Shown here in pieces: positions 1 through 8,627 of a stretch of DNA of 35,379 bases. Under the pieces are notes generated by a model that worked only from the letters and a program-made list of their open reading frames with translations, was not told where the DNA came from and searched no databases. Numbering within the stretch: position 1 is the first letter of the stretch; each line of letters opens with the position of its first letter. A program made the translations under genes and the position numbers. Source of the stretch: JAOUEA01 sp035711865 (GTDB taxonomy: Bacteria > Actinomycetota > UBA4738 > HRBIN12); contig DASTBT010000105.1 of NCBI GenBank assembly GCA_035711865.1, forward strand, positions 1 through 35,379. The letters are read 5' to 3'.

Positions 1-553
1 AGGCGTCCCGCAGGGTGATCCAGACGATCTTGCGGCCGCCCTTGTTGCGGATCACGCGCAAGAGCCGATCTGCCTCCCCATCGAACCGCTCCGCGAAGAG
101 GTCGTAATCGACACGCCGTCGTCTCCACAACGAGTTGTAGCCGAGCGCGACGACCACGACCCGGTCCAGCCGTCCGCCGCGCCGGAGCCGGGCGGCGGCA
201 TCGTCGAGCATCAGCGCCGGTTCGCCCAGCACCCGGATGCGCCATCGAGGCATCGTCTCGCGCAACGCCGTGATCGATCCGAGACCCACCGAGTCGCTGA
301 GGAACGTGAGGCGCTCGGGCCACGAGGGGTCGAGCGGTTCCGGCGTGGGCGTCCGATCGATCGGGGTGACGCCGGCGGCGGACGCCGGACCCGCACGGGG
401 GTCTGCGTCCTCCGATCCGCCGGCTGCCATCGCGATCACGAGCGCGGCGACGAGCACCGCGGCCAGCGCCGCGCCGGTGAGGTTCCTCGTGGTCGAGAGA
501 CGCTCGAGAGAGGCCAGGGGAGGGCTCCTGGGGCGTGGATGGTCGGTGCACAT
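1..553 (-). CDS. SGNH/GDSL-type hydrolase, membrane anchored (partial, runs off left edge)
   Basis: An open frame on the minus strand begins with ATG at 553 and is still open at base 1, giving 184 codons. Residues about 27-45 are a hydrophobic stretch rich in A, V and L, read as a signal anchor, followed by a Pro/Thr/Ala-rich linker. Next comes FLSDSVGLGS, which resembles the block I nucleophile motif of SGNH hydrolases (Ser after Asp), and then DRVVVVALGYNS, which resembles the block with the oxyanion Gly and Asn. The same kind of domain is found as the periplasmic part of OafA-type acyltransferases. Family knowledge suggests O-acyl ester hydrolysis or transfer on cell-wall sugars; the actual substrate is not visible. 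The C-terminus with the expected Asp/His pair lies outside the window. No strong Shine-Dalgarno precedes the ATG; a TAGGAT box lies 23 bases upstream. Confidence 0.7.
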   Translation of the reverse strand, partial: MCTDHPRPRSPPLASLERLSTTRNLTGAALAAVLVAALVIAMAAGGSEDADPRAGPASAAGVTPIDRTPTPEPLDPSWPERLTFLSDSVGLGSITALRETMPRWRIRVLGEPALMLDDAAARLRRGGRLDRVVVVALGYNSLWRRRRVDYDLFAERFDGEADRLLRVIRNKGGRKIVWITLRDA

Positions 554-576
554 GTCCCGAAGGGCACGGAACGAAC

Positions 577-582
577 ATCCTA
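577..582 (-). promoter_or_regulatory. Candidate -10 box for the SGNH gene
   Basis: TAGGAT read on the minus strand. A transcript starting about 7 bases further on would have a leader of under 20 bases before the ATG at 553. No clear -35 is seen. Confidence 0.35.
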
Positions 583-610
583 GCCCCGCGAGCCGCGGGT
601 CTCGCACGGC

Positions 611-616
611 TACCAT
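611..616 (+). promoter_or_regulatory. Candidate -10 box for the reductase gene
   Basis: GGCTACCAT contains the same TACCAT box found before leuS, holA and lepA. Here the start codon is about 45 bases downstream and has its own AGGAGG, so this transcript would carry a short leader. Confidence 0.4.
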
Positions 617-660
617 CCCATCCGTCGCCGCGCTGGAACGGGGCAGGAGGTGGCTTGAGC

Positions 661-1884
661 GTGAGGATCCTGGTGGTGGGCTCGGGCGGGGTCGGGTCGG
701 CGTTCGCCCCGATCGCCGCGCGCCGCGACTTCTACGAACACATCGTGTTCACGGACGTCGACGAGTCGAAGGCCCGCCGAGTCGCCGATCGGTACGGCGG
801 CCCCGGAAGGTTCTCCGCGGCCAGGCTCGACGCGACCGATGCGTCGCAGGTCGCCGAGGCCGTCCGAGCTCACAGGTGCGACGTGGTCCTCAATGCCGCG
901 GACCCCCGCTTCGTGATGCCGATCTTCCGAGGGGCGCTGGAGGCGGGCGCGAACTACCTCGACATGGCGATGTCGCTCTCGGAGCCGCATCCCGAGCGGC
1001 CGCACGAGGAGACGGGGAAGAAGCTCGGCGACGACCAGTTCGCGATGGCCGATCTGTGGGAGGACCGCGGGTCGCTCGCCCTGGTCGGGCTCGGCGTCGA
1101 GCCCGGGGCCGCCGACGTGTTCGCCCGCTTCGCGGCCGACCATCTGTTCGACGTCGTCGACCAGGTCGGTGTGCGCGACGGCGCGAACCTCGAGATCGAG
1201 GGATACGATTTCGCTCCCACGTTCTCGATCTGGACCACGATCGAGGAATGCCTGAATCCACCGGTGATCTGGGAGAGGGACCGCGGCTGGTTCACGACCG
1301 CTCCGTTCAGCGAGCCCGAGACGTTCACGTTCCCCGAGGGGATCGGAGACGTCGAGTGCGTGAACGTCGAGCACGAGGAGGTGCTCCTCGTGCCTCGGTG
1401 GATCGACTGTTCGCGGGTCACGTTCAAGTACGGCCTGGGCGACGAGTTCATCCAGGTGCTCGAGACCCTCCACAAGCTCGGCCTCGACCGGGTGGAGAGG
1501 GTCCGCGTGCGCGACACCGAGGTGTCGCCCCGTGACGTCGTGGCGGCAGCGCTGCCCGACCCCATGACGCTCGGCGACCGGATGACCGGGAAGACATGCG
1601 CCGGCACGTGGGTCGCGGGCACGGGCACCGACGGGTCACCGCGGGAGGTCTACCTGTACCACGTGGTCGACAACGAGCAGACGTGGAAGGACGACGGTGC
1701 GCAGGCGGTCGTCTGGCAGACCGCGATCAATCCCGTGATCGGCCTTGAGCTCCTCGCGAGCGGCACGTGGTCGGGCGCCGGGGTGTTGGGCCCCGAGGCG
1801 TTCGACGCCGTGCCGTTCATGGACCTGCTCAACGAGTACGGGAGCCCGTGGGGCATGGTCGAGATGACCCCCGGCGCCGCCTGA
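661..1884 (+). CDS. Saccharopine dehydrogenase family oxidoreductase
   Basis: A 407-residue protein with an N-terminal Rossmann fold: RILVVGSGGVGSAF gives the GxGGxG dinucleotide motif at residues 2-15, and an acidic residue (TDVDE) after the second strand favours NAD(P) binding. The rest matches the two-domain plan of the saccharopine dehydrogenase / carboxynorspermidine dehydrogenase family (cytosolic NAD(P)-dependent reduction of an imine between an amino acid or amine and an aldehyde). The exact substrate is not readable. GTG at 661 lies 10 bases after AGGAGG (645-650); TTG at 655, 4 bases after it, is an in-frame alternative, while further upstream the frame reads as non-coding. leuS follows after 27 bases but has its own promoter-like box, so this is probably a single-gene unit. 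Confidence 0.75.
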   Translation: MRILVVGSGGVGSAFAPIAARRDFYEHIVFTDVDESKARRVADRYGGPGRFSAARLDATDASQVAEAVRAHRCDVVLNAADPRFVMPIFRGALEAGANYLDMAMSLSEPHPERPHEETGKKLGDDQFAMADLWEDRGSLALVGLGVEPGAADVFARFAADHLFDVVDQVGVRDGANLEIEGYDFAPTFSIWTTIEECLNPPVIWERDRGWFTTAPFSEPETFTFPEGIGDVECVNVEHEEVLLVPRWIDCSRVTFKYGLGDEFIQVLETLHKLGLDRVERVRVRDTEVSPRDVVAAALPDPMTLGDRMTGKTCAGTWVAGTGTDGSPREVYLYHVVDNEQTWKDDGAQAVVWQTAINPVIGLELLASGTWSGAGVLGPEAFDAVPFMDLLNEYGSPWGMVEMTPGAA

Positions 1885-1898
1885 GGTCACGGCGCCGC

Positions 1899-1904
1899 TA
1901 CCAT
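1899..1904 (+). promoter_or_regulatory. Leaderless -10 box of leuS
   Basis: CGCTACCAT with seven bases between the TACCAT box and the ATG at 1912. At the usual -10 to +1 distance the transcript would begin at or next to the A of the start codon; no Shine-Dalgarno is present. The CGCTACCAT string is repeated before holA. Confidence 0.6.
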
Positions 1905-1911
1905 CTGCGAC

Positions 1912-4374
1912 ATGAGCAGGCGGTACGAACCGAGCGAGATCGAACCCACGTGGCAGCAGGCCTGGGCCGACGAGGATCTCTATCGTGCCTCGGACGATCC
2001 GAGCGACGAGCGGCCTCGCTTCTACGCGCTCGACATGTACCCGTATCCCTCCGGCGACCTGCACATGGGCCACGCCGAGGCGTTCAGCGGAGGCGACGTG
2101 GTTGCGCGCTACCGGTGGATGCGTGGCTACAACGTGCTGCATCCGATCGGGTGGGACTCGTTCGGGCTGCCCGCCGAGAACGCTGCGATCAAGCGGGGTG
2201 CCGACCCGCGGGCGTGGACCGACGCGAACATCGAGCAGCAGGCGCGGTCGTTCCGCCGGATGGGCATGTCGTTCGACTGGACCAGGCGACTCGCGGTGCA
2301 CGAGCCCGAGTACTACCGATGGACCCAATGGTTGTTCCTGAGGTTCTTCGAGCGGGGGCTCGCCTACCGGAAGGCTTCGCCGGTCAACTGGTGTCCGAAC
2401 GACCAGACGGTGCTCGCGAACGAACAGGTGATCCAGGGGGCGTGCGAGCGCTGTGGCGCGACCGTCGAGCGTCGCAACCTGACCCAGTGGTTCTTCAAGA
2501 TCACGGAGTACGCGCAGCGGCTGCTCGACGACATCGACACGCTCGATGAATGGCCCGAACGCGTGCTGACGATGCAACGCAATTGGATCGGACGCAGCGA
2601 GGGTGCGTCCGTCACGTTCACGATCGAGGAGACGGGCGAGGAGATCGAGGTCTTCACGACCCGCCCGGACACGCTGTGGGGCGTGACGTTCTTCGTGTTC
2701 TCGGTCGAGCACCCCACCGTCGAGCGGCTCGCGAAGCTGGGAGGCACCTGGGGCGACGTCGAGCCGCTCGTCGAGCGGGCGCGGCACACGTCGACCGCCG
2801 AGCGTGCGGCGGCCGACACCAAGGAGGGCGCCTTCCTCGGGGTGCATGCCGTGAACCCGGTGAACGGCGAGCGCGTGCCCGTGTACGCCGCGCCTTACGT
2901 GCTGATGGAGTACGGGACCGGCGCGATCATGGCCGTGCCCGCGCACGACGAGCGCGACTTCGCGTTCGCACGGCAGCACGGGCTGCCGGTGCGGGTGGTG
3001 ATCCAACCGGAAGGGTCGGACCCGGTCGACCCCGACTCGATGACCGAGGCGATGCCCCACGACGGGGTCATGGTCAACAGCGGTCCCTTCGATGGCGAGC
3101 CCTCACCTGCTTCGATCGCGAAGGTCACGGCCTGGCTCGAGCAGGAGGGGCGCGGCGAGGCGACCGTGAACTTCCGTCTGCGCGACTGGCTGCTCTCGCG
3201 TCAGCGGTACTGGGGAGCGCCGATCCCGATCGTGCATTGCCCCACGTGCGGGGAGGTGCCGGTGCCCGACGACGAGCTGCCCGTCCTGCTGCCCGACGAC
3301 GCCGACTTCCAGCTGGGCGGGGAGAGCCCGCTCGCTCGCCATCCCACGTGGAAGCACGTGCGGTGCCCGTCGTGCGGCGGCGAGGCGACGCGCGACACCG
3401 ACACGATGGACACGTTCGTGGATTCGAGCTGGTACCTCTTCCGGTACTGCTCGCCCGGGTACGAGGGCGGGCCGTTCCGTCGTGAGGACGTCGATCGATG
3501 GATGCCCGTCGGGCAGTACACGGGCGGGGTCGAGCACGCGATCCTGCACCTGCTCTACACACGGTTCTTCACGAAGGTGCTGTACGACCTCGGCATGGTC
3601 GGGTTCACCGAGCCGTTCCCGCGGCTGATGAACCAGGGCCAGGTGATCTACGACGGCGCCTCGATGAGCAAGTCCAAGGGCAACATCGTCGAGCCGATGC
3701 CGCTGGTGGAACGCTGGGGCGCCGACACGATGCGCCTGATCATGCTGTTCGCGGGCCCGTTCGAGGACGACATCGACTGGAAGCTGATCGCGGGGGACGA
3801 TCCCGACCGGCGCCCGGGCGTGCACTCGTGGCTCGGACGGGTCTTCGCCGCGGTGGGTGACGCCGCGGAGCGTGGGACGTCGTCCCCGGAGCCCGAGTCG
3901 CTCGTGCGGCTCACCCACAAGACGATCCGATGCGTGACCGACGACCTCGACCGGTTCCGGTTCAACATCGCCATCTCGAAGCTGCAGGTGCTGACGAACG
4001 AGATGCGCGCGGCGCTCGACGCCGGCGGGGGAACGCTCGGCGCCGCCCGCGCGCTCGTGCAGATGCTCGCGCCGTTCGCGCCCTTCGCCGCGGAGGAGCT
4101 CTGGCGTGTCGACCTTGGCGAGCCGGCATCGGTCCACACCTCGCCGTGGCCGTCGTTCGACCCGGCGCTGACCGTTGAGGACACCGTCACGATGGTGTTC
4201 CAGGTCGACGGGAAGCTCCGCGACAAGGCCGAGGTGCCTGCCGATATCGACGACGACGGCGCGCTGGAACTCGCCCGCGCGAGCCGGAAGGTTCAAACGG
4301 CGATCGACGGCCGCGAGGTCGTGAAGGAGGTCGTGCGTGCTCCGAAGCTGGTGAACGTCGTCACGAAGCGCTGA
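1912..4374 (+). CDS. leuS: Leucyl-tRNA synthetase
   Basis: An 820-residue class I aminoacyl-tRNA synthetase that charges tRNA-Leu with leucine in the cytosol. The HIGH-type motif is HMGH at residues 51-54, inside the LeuRS signature DMYPYPSGDLHMGH, and the KMSKS loop appears as MSKSK near residue 585. The CP1 editing insertion is present, with TTRPDTLWG and the conserved AHDERDFAF region. Two CPxCG knuckles near residues 443 and 485 form the zinc-finger-like insertion of bacterial LeuRS. Length and motif order are typical. The start follows a TACCAT box by seven bases, so translation is probably leaderless. Its last 14 bases overlap the end of the convergent molybdoenzyme gene. Confidence 0.97.
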   Translation: MSRRYEPSEIEPTWQQAWADEDLYRASDDPSDERPRFYALDMYPYPSGDLHMGHAEAFSGGDVVARYRWMRGYNVLHPIGWDSFGLPAENAAIKRGADPRAWTDANIEQQARSFRRMGMSFDWTRRLAVHEPEYYRWTQWLFLRFFERGLAYRKASPVNWCPNDQTVLANEQVIQGACERCGATVERRNLTQWFFKITEYAQRLLDDIDTLDEWPERVLTMQRNWIGRSEGASVTFTIEETGEEIEVFTTRPDTLWGVTFFVFSVEHPTVERLAKLGGTWGDVEPLVERARHTSTAERAAADTKEGAFLGVHAVNPVNGERVPVYAAPYVLMEYGTGAIMAVPAHDERDFAFARQHGLPVRVVIQPEGSDPVDPDSMTEAMPHDGVMVNSGPFDGEPSPASIAKVTAWLEQEGRGEATVNFRLRDWLLSRQRYWGAPIPIVHCPTCGEVPVPDDELPVLLPDDADFQLGGESPLARHPTWKHVRCPSCGGEATRDTDTMDTFVDSSWYLFRYCSPGYEGGPFRREDVDRWMPVGQYTGGVEHAILHLLYTRFFTKVLYDLGMVGFTEPFPRLMNQGQVIYDGASMSKSKGNIVEPMPLVERWGADTMRLIMLFAGPFEDDIDWKLIAGDDPDRRPGVHSWLGRVFAAVGDAAERGTSSPEPESLVRLTHKTIRCVTDDLDRFRFNIAISKLQVLTNEMRAALDAGGGTLGAARALVQMLAPFAPFAAEELWRVDLGEPASVHTSPWPSFDPALTVEDTVTMVFQVDGKLRDKAEVPADIDDDGALELARASRKVQTAIDGREVVKEVVRAPKLVNVVTKR

Positions 4375-5449
4375 TCCGTCGGGGTCGATCGGTCACGGTC
4401 ACCCGCACGCGGTGCACCGCGTTGTTCGCGTAGCCGCCGATGTTCGGCTCTGCCTCCAGCGGCTGGGTCACGCCGTCGGCGTCGGTGGCCCTGCACGCCA
4501 CCTCGTGGATGCCGGGGGTCGCGGTCCAGTCGAACGTCCACCGATGCCACGCGTAGGGAGAGGGCGCGGGCTCGAGCGCCGCATCGGTCCAGCGTTCGCA
4601 CCCGTCGACGCTCACCTCGACGCGCTCGATCGGCGCCGTGCCGGACCATGCTCTGCCTTCGAGCGTCGTCGGGCCGGAGGGGACGACGCGCTCGCGCTCG
4701 GGGAAGGTCGGGATGCCGGGCGGGGCCATCAACGACCGCACCCGCATCCGCGAGACCGGCTCGCCCCGTTCGTCGGGATCGGTGCGCAGCCGGTAGGCGA
4801 CCGCGTTCTGATACCCCTCGTACGGAGCGCTCAGCACGGTGATGCGGGCGAGCCACTTGACGTTCGTCATGCCGTACCAGCCCGGCACGAGCAGCCGGAG
4901 AGGGCCGCCGTGTTGCGGCGGCAGTGCCCGGCCGTTCATCGCGTAGACCAGCAGCACCTCGTCGCGCATCGCCTCATCGAGCGAGAGCGCCCGCTCGTAC
5001 GACTGCTCCTCGCCGCCCTCGACGCCGCGATCCACGCCCGTGAACAGCAGCTCGCCGGTGCCTCCCGGCACACCGGCGTCGTGAAGCACGCCGGCGAGCG
5101 GGGTCCCGGTCCATTCGGCAGTCCCGACCGCTTCGAGCAGCCATGGCTGGCTGAACGGCCGCGCGTCGAACAGGGCACGGCCGTTGCCGGCGCACTCGAA
5201 CGTGGCCGGCATGGTCACGGACGGCCGCGACCGCAGCTCGTCGAGGGTCAGGCTGAGTGGCCGGTCGAATCCCTCGAGCGAGAGCGCATGCGTCGACTCG
5301 TCGAGGAACGGCACGTCGTAGTGGATCAACACGTAGTGCAGGCCCGCGGGCGTGATGTCGGCTCGGAGCGCCTCCAGCGGCATGCCATGGTTCCTGGTCG
5401 CCTGCGCGAGCTCGTCCAGCCCGATCCCGTCCTCTCGGCGTCGCTCCAT
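4361..5449 (-). CDS. Sulfite-oxidase-like molybdopterin enzyme
   Basis: The protein has the oxidoreductase molybdopterin-binding domain of the sulfite oxidase family: TFECAGNGR carries the cysteine expected to ligate molybdenum (residue 86), followed by WTGTPLAGVLHDAGV and the basic/aromatic patch LLVPGWYGMTNVKWL. The C-terminal part, with VEVSVDGCERW and WTFDWTATPGIHEV, is the Ig-like Mo-co dimerisation domain. There is no heme b5 domain and no visible Tat or Sec signal, so it looks like a soluble cytosolic member; the true substrate could be sulfite or another small oxyanion or sulfoxide. ATG at 5449 is chosen (362 aa); TTG at 5461 would add four residues. It converges on leuS with a 14-base overlap and is divergent from comEA. 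Confidence 0.85.
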   Translation of the reverse strand: MERRREDGIGLDELAQATRNHGMPLEALRADITPAGLHYVLIHYDVPFLDESTHALSLEGFDRPLSLTLDELRSRPSVTMPATFECAGNGRALFDARPFSQPWLLEAVGTAEWTGTPLAGVLHDAGVPGGTGELLFTGVDRGVEGGEEQSYERALSLDEAMRDEVLLVYAMNGRALPPQHGGPLRLLVPGWYGMTNVKWLARITVLSAPYEGYQNAVAYRLRTDPDERGEPVSRMRVRSLMAPPGIPTFPERERVVPSGPTTLEGRAWSGTAPIERVEVSVDGCERWTDAALEPAPSPYAWHRWTFDWTATPGIHEVACRATDADGVTQPLEAEPNIGGYANNAVHRVRVTVTDRPRRISAS

Positions 5450-5495
5450 GTCCGGATGCAACCACGCCCAGGCCGCCGACGCGAACGCGTCGGGA

Positions 5496-5511
5496 TGTGA
5501 CGAAGGTCACC
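5496..5511. promoter_or_regulatory. CRP/FNR-type binding site in the molybdoenzyme/comEA gap
   Basis: TGTGA-CGAAGG-TCACC matches the CRP-family plan TGTGA-N6-TCACA at nine of ten arm positions. Its centre (5503.5) is 41.5 bases before the ATG of comEA, which is also the predicted leaderless transcription start. That is the classical class II activator position. No regulator of this family is encoded in the window, so the assignment is inference. Confidence 0.5.
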
Positions 5512-5532
5512 GATGTCCCGGGTGGAGGTCCC

Positions 5533-5538
5533 TAGCGT
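5533..5538 (+). promoter_or_regulatory. Leaderless -10 box of comEA
   Basis: CCTAGCGT has six bases between the TAGCGT box and the ATG at 5545. The -35 position (about 5510-5515) has no TTGACA-like sequence, which fits a promoter that needs an activator. Confidence 0.5.
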
Positions 5539-5544
5539 CGGCGC

Positions 5545-6177
5545 ATGGGCATCAGGGAGCGGCTCGAGACGCTGTCGCGCGGCGAGCTGGTCGGCCTCGT
5601 CGTGGTCGTTGTGGTCACGATGGCCGGGGCGGGCCTGTGGTACGTGCGGTCGCTTCCGAAACCGGTCCAGATCGCGGCCGATGTTCAGGGCGAAGCACCC
5701 GCGGCCTCGGGCGCCGTCCTCGCTGAAGCCTCTCCTACCGGTCCACCGATCATCGTCGACGTGACCGGGTGGGTGCATCAGCCCGGGGTCTACGCGTTCG
5801 CGCAGGGCGATCGGGTCATCGACGCGGTCGAGCGTGCTGGGGGCCCGCGGAAAGGCGCCGACCTCAGCGTCCTGAACCTCGCCGCGCCGCTCACCGATGG
5901 CTCGCAGGTGATCGTCCCGAAGCAGGGGGTTGCCGGCCCCGCCGCCGCGGTCCCCGGGGCGACGGGATCCGCCCCCTCGAGCGGATCGCTGATCAACGTC
6001 AACACGGCCGGCGCGACCGAGCTCGAAGCGCTCTCGGGCATCGGCGAGGTGCTCGCCGCAGCGATCGTCGACTACCGCACCGACAACGGGCCGTTCGCGT
6101 CGGTCGACGATCTCGAGAGCGTGAGCGGCATCGGCCCCGCGACCCTGGAGGAGATCCGCGACCAGGTCACGGTATGA
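5545..6177 (+). CDS. comEA: ComEA-family DNA-binding competence protein
   Basis: A 210-residue protein with a short cytoplasmic N-terminus and one membrane segment (about residues 14-32, LVGLVVVVVVTMAGAGLW), so the rest faces outward. Residues about 72-125 (IIVDVTGWVHQPGVY to GSQVIVP) are an SLBB domain. After an Ala/Pro/Gly linker, residues about 149-208 form the helix-hairpin-helix pair: LINVNTAGATELEALSGIG and VSGIGPATLEEIRD. In known systems ComEA binds incoming double-stranded DNA and passes it to ComEC. Its stop overlaps the comEC start in ATGA, so the two are translationally coupled. The start follows a TAGCGT box by six bases and a CRP-like site lies further upstream. Confidence 0.92.
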   Translation: MGIRERLETLSRGELVGLVVVVVVTMAGAGLWYVRSLPKPVQIAADVQGEAPAASGAVLAEASPTGPPIIVDVTGWVHQPGVYAFAQGDRVIDAVERAGGPRKGADLSVLNLAAPLTDGSQVIVPKQGVAGPAAAVPGATGSAPSSGSLINVNTAGATELEALSGIGEVLAAAIVDYRTDNGPFASVDDLESVSGIGPATLEEIRDQVTV

Positions 6178-8585
6178 GCGCGTGGCTGCTGCCGGCCGCG
6201 ACGGCCGCGTGGTGGGCCGGGTTGCTCGCGGGCTTCGGCCCCGCCCGCTCGTGGCCGACGTGGGTTCCGGGGCTCCTCGGTCTCGCGTCGCTCGCCGCGG
6301 CCGCGATCGCCACTCCTGCGGTCCGCCGACACGATCCGGTCGCGGTCGCCGGTCTCGTGCCCGAGGCGCTTCGCCCCGCCGGAGTCGTCCAGGAGGTGAC
6401 GCCCCCGATGCGTCGTCCCGGTGGGTCGATCGTTGCCGTGACCGCCCTCGTGTTGGGCGGGGTCTCGGCGACGGGGATCTGCTGGGCGCTGGTCGCCGGG
6501 CAGCGGCTCGGATCGTCCCCACTCGCCGCGATGGCTCCCGATCGCGTCGAGGCCGAGGCCACGCTTCGGGAAGATCCGCGGCCGGGTGCGCTCGGATGGC
6601 ATGCGTTGGCCGACGTGCGGCTCGTGCGCCTGGCCGACGGTTCGGCGAGCTCGCTGCGCGAAACGATCTGGCTCTCCGGCGACGAGGAGCCGCCCTCGGT
6701 CGTCCGGGGCGACCTCATCCGGATCGACGGGGCGCTCCAGGTACCCGACGACCCGGAGTTCCTCGATGCGCTCCACGCGAAGGGCGTGGCGGTGACGCTC
6801 CGAGCGAGCGACGTCGAACGCGTCGGGGGCTCGCCGAACCCGTTCGTGCGATCGACCCAGGCGGTGCGTGAGACGGTCGGCCGATCGATCGAGGCCGTCT
6901 TCCCCACCAGGGAGGCAGGCCTGCTGATGGGTCTCGCGCTCGGCGACGATTCGCACCTCGACTCCGGTGTGGAACGCGACTTCAAGGCGACCGGGCTCAC
7001 GCACCTGCTCGTCGTCTCGGGCGGCAACGTCGCGATGGTGCTCGGTCCCGTGCTCGCTCTCGTCACGATGATCGGGCTTCCGAGGCCCGCGCAGGCCGCG
7101 ATCGGACTGGGAACCGTCGCGTTCATCGTCGTGCTGACCGGCGCAGAGCCGTCGGTGATGCGGGCGGGGGCGATGAGCGCGCTCACCCTGATCGGGCTGC
7201 TGCTCGGTCGTACTCGATCGACCGCGGTGGTGCTCGCGGGTGCCGTGCTGGCGCTGCTGATCCTGCAGCCGGTGCTCGTGCTGTCGATCGGCTTCCAGCT
7301 CTCGGTGCTGGCCACCGCCGGCATGGTGGCGATGGCCGCCCCGCTCGGCGAGCGGTTCGAGCGCGTGATGCCTCGGCCGGTCGCGGCGGCGGCGGGCACG
7401 ACGCTGGCCGCACAGCTCGGGGTGACTCCGGTCCTGCTCTTCCACTTCCACGACGTGCCCGGCGTCACGTTGCTGGCCAACGTGCTCGCGGCCCCGACGG
7501 TCGCGCCCTCGCTCCTGCTGGGCCTCGTGGCCGCCGGCATGGGCATCGTCTCCGAGCCGCTCGGGCACCTCGCCGGGCTCGCAGCGCAGGTGCCGATGCG
7601 CGCGCTCGAGCTCATCGCCAACGTCGCCGGGCGTGCGCCTGTGGCCCACATCACCTCGCGCGGTGGACCACTCGTGCTGGCCGTTGGCTCCACCCTCGTG
7701 GCCGCCCTCACGGTCGCGCTGCGAACCGGGTGGCGGCCGTCACGGCGGGTGGTCCTCGTCGTGATGCTGGCGTTGCCCCTCCTCGTCTGGAACTCGGCCA
7801 CGTCCGCCGGCCCGCCGTCCTCGCTCACGGTACGGGTCTTCGATGTCGGCCAGGGCGATGCGGCCCTCGTCACCACGCCGGGCGGCGTGACGGTGCTGAT
7901 CGACGGTGGCCCCGACGAGGAGCAGGTCGCGACCGAGCTCGCGGCGCTCGGTGTGAAACGTCTCGATGTGGTGATCGCGAGCCACCCCCATGCCGACCAC
8001 TTCGTCGGGCTGCCGGCAGTGCTCGCCCGCTTCCAGGTCGGAGTCGTGCTGCAATCGGCATGCCCGACGACCTCCGCGCTGCAGGTGGAGCTCGATCGGG
8101 CGATCGCCGACGAGGGCATCGACAGCCGTACCCCGTGGGCGGGCGAGTCGTTCGTCGCGGGCGACGTGCGGCTCGACGTGCTCTCGCCGCACGAGTGCTA
8201 TTCGGCCACCGAGTCCGACACGAACAACGACGCGTTGGTGATCCGGCTCAGCCGTGGCGGCGACGTCGTGCTGTTCGCGACGGAGCCGGAGGAGCCCGCC
8301 CAGGAGTGGTTGCTCGAGCAGCGCGACGAGGCCGGCCTCGACCTCCGCGCCGACGTCTTGAAGGTGCCTCATCACGGAGCGGCGACCTCGGTCGCCGCGT
8401 TCTTCGACGCGGTCGCGGCCCCCGTCGCGGTCGTGAGCGTGGGCGAGAACACGTACGGGCACCCGGTGCCGAGCACACTGCAGGCCATCGCGGAGACCGG
8501 CGCCGAGATCTGGCGCACCGACCAGCACGGCACGGTCACCGTGACATTCGAAGGCGGCCTCCCCACAGTGACCGCGGACCGTTGA
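6174..8585 (+). CDS. comEC: ComEC/Rec2 DNA-uptake channel with metallo-beta-lactamase domain
   Basis: An 803-residue protein in the family order: N-terminal membrane helices, a soluble DUF4131/OB-like region (about 110-220, with a PDDPEFLDALHAKGVAV stretch), the multi-helix Competence domain (LTHLLVVSGGNVAMVLGP onward), and a C-terminal metallo-beta-lactamase domain. The last begins VRVFDVGQGDAALV and has HPHADH with H604, H606, D608 and H609; VPHHGAATS and the GHPVPST motif follow. Known role: inner-membrane channel for single-stranded DNA in transformation, with the MBL domain proposed to degrade the non-transported strand. ATG at 6174 overlaps the comEA stop. The last ~43 codons have a second, decayed copy at 9173-9305, so this 3' end may have been replaced by recombination. 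Confidence 0.93.
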   Translation: MSAWLLPAATAAWWAGLLAGFGPARSWPTWVPGLLGLASLAAAAIATPAVRRHDPVAVAGLVPEALRPAGVVQEVTPPMRRPGGSIVAVTALVLGGVSATGICWALVAGQRLGSSPLAAMAPDRVEAEATLREDPRPGALGWHALADVRLVRLADGSASSLRETIWLSGDEEPPSVVRGDLIRIDGALQVPDDPEFLDALHAKGVAVTLRASDVERVGGSPNPFVRSTQAVRETVGRSIEAVFPTREAGLLMGLALGDDSHLDSGVERDFKATGLTHLLVVSGGNVAMVLGPVLALVTMIGLPRPAQAAIGLGTVAFIVVLTGAEPSVMRAGAMSALTLIGLLLGRTRSTAVVLAGAVLALLILQPVLVLSIGFQLSVLATAGMVAMAAPLGERFERVMPRPVAAAAGTTLAAQLGVTPVLLFHFHDVPGVTLLANVLAAPTVAPSLLLGLVAAGMGIVSEPLGHLAGLAAQVPMRALELIANVAGRAPVAHITSRGGPLVLAVGSTLVAALTVALRTGWRPSRRVVLVVMLALPLLVWNSATSAGPPSSLTVRVFDVGQGDAALVTTPGGVTVLIDGGPDEEQVATELAALGVKRLDVVIASHPHADHFVGLPAVLARFQVGVVLQSACPTTSALQVELDRAIADEGIDSRTPWAGESFVAGDVRLDVLSPHECYSATESDTNNDALVIRLSRGGDVVLFATEPEEPAQEWLLEQRDEAGLDLRADVLKVPHHGAATSVAAFFDAVAAPVAVVSVGENTYGHPVPSTLQAIAETGAEIWRTDQHGTVTVTFEGGLPTVTADR
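8458..8477 (+). repeat. 20-bp direct repeat, copy 1 (inside comEC)
   Basis: GGGCACCCGGTGCCGAGCAC encodes GHPVPST of comEC. An identical 20-mer begins at 9173, 715 bases downstream, right after the grpB stop codon. Confidence 0.85.
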
Positions 8586-8615
8586 GCTTGAGGGCCTTGG
8601 CATGCAGCGACCAGC

Positions 8616-8621
8616 TACGAT
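8616..8621 (+). promoter_or_regulatory. Leaderless -10 box of the GrpB-family gene
   Basis: AGCTACGAT has exactly six bases between the TACGAT box and GTG at 8628. This supports GTG 8628 rather than the in-frame ATG at 8660 as the original start. Confidence 0.5.
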
Positions 8622-8627
8622 GCGGTC

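Noticed and set aside
237..1535. Long open frame of 432 codons overlapping the reductase gene
   Set aside because: Arg/Gly-rich translation without domain motifs; it is an alternative frame of GC-rich coding DNA, while the other frame gives a clear saccharopine-dehydrogenase-type protein.
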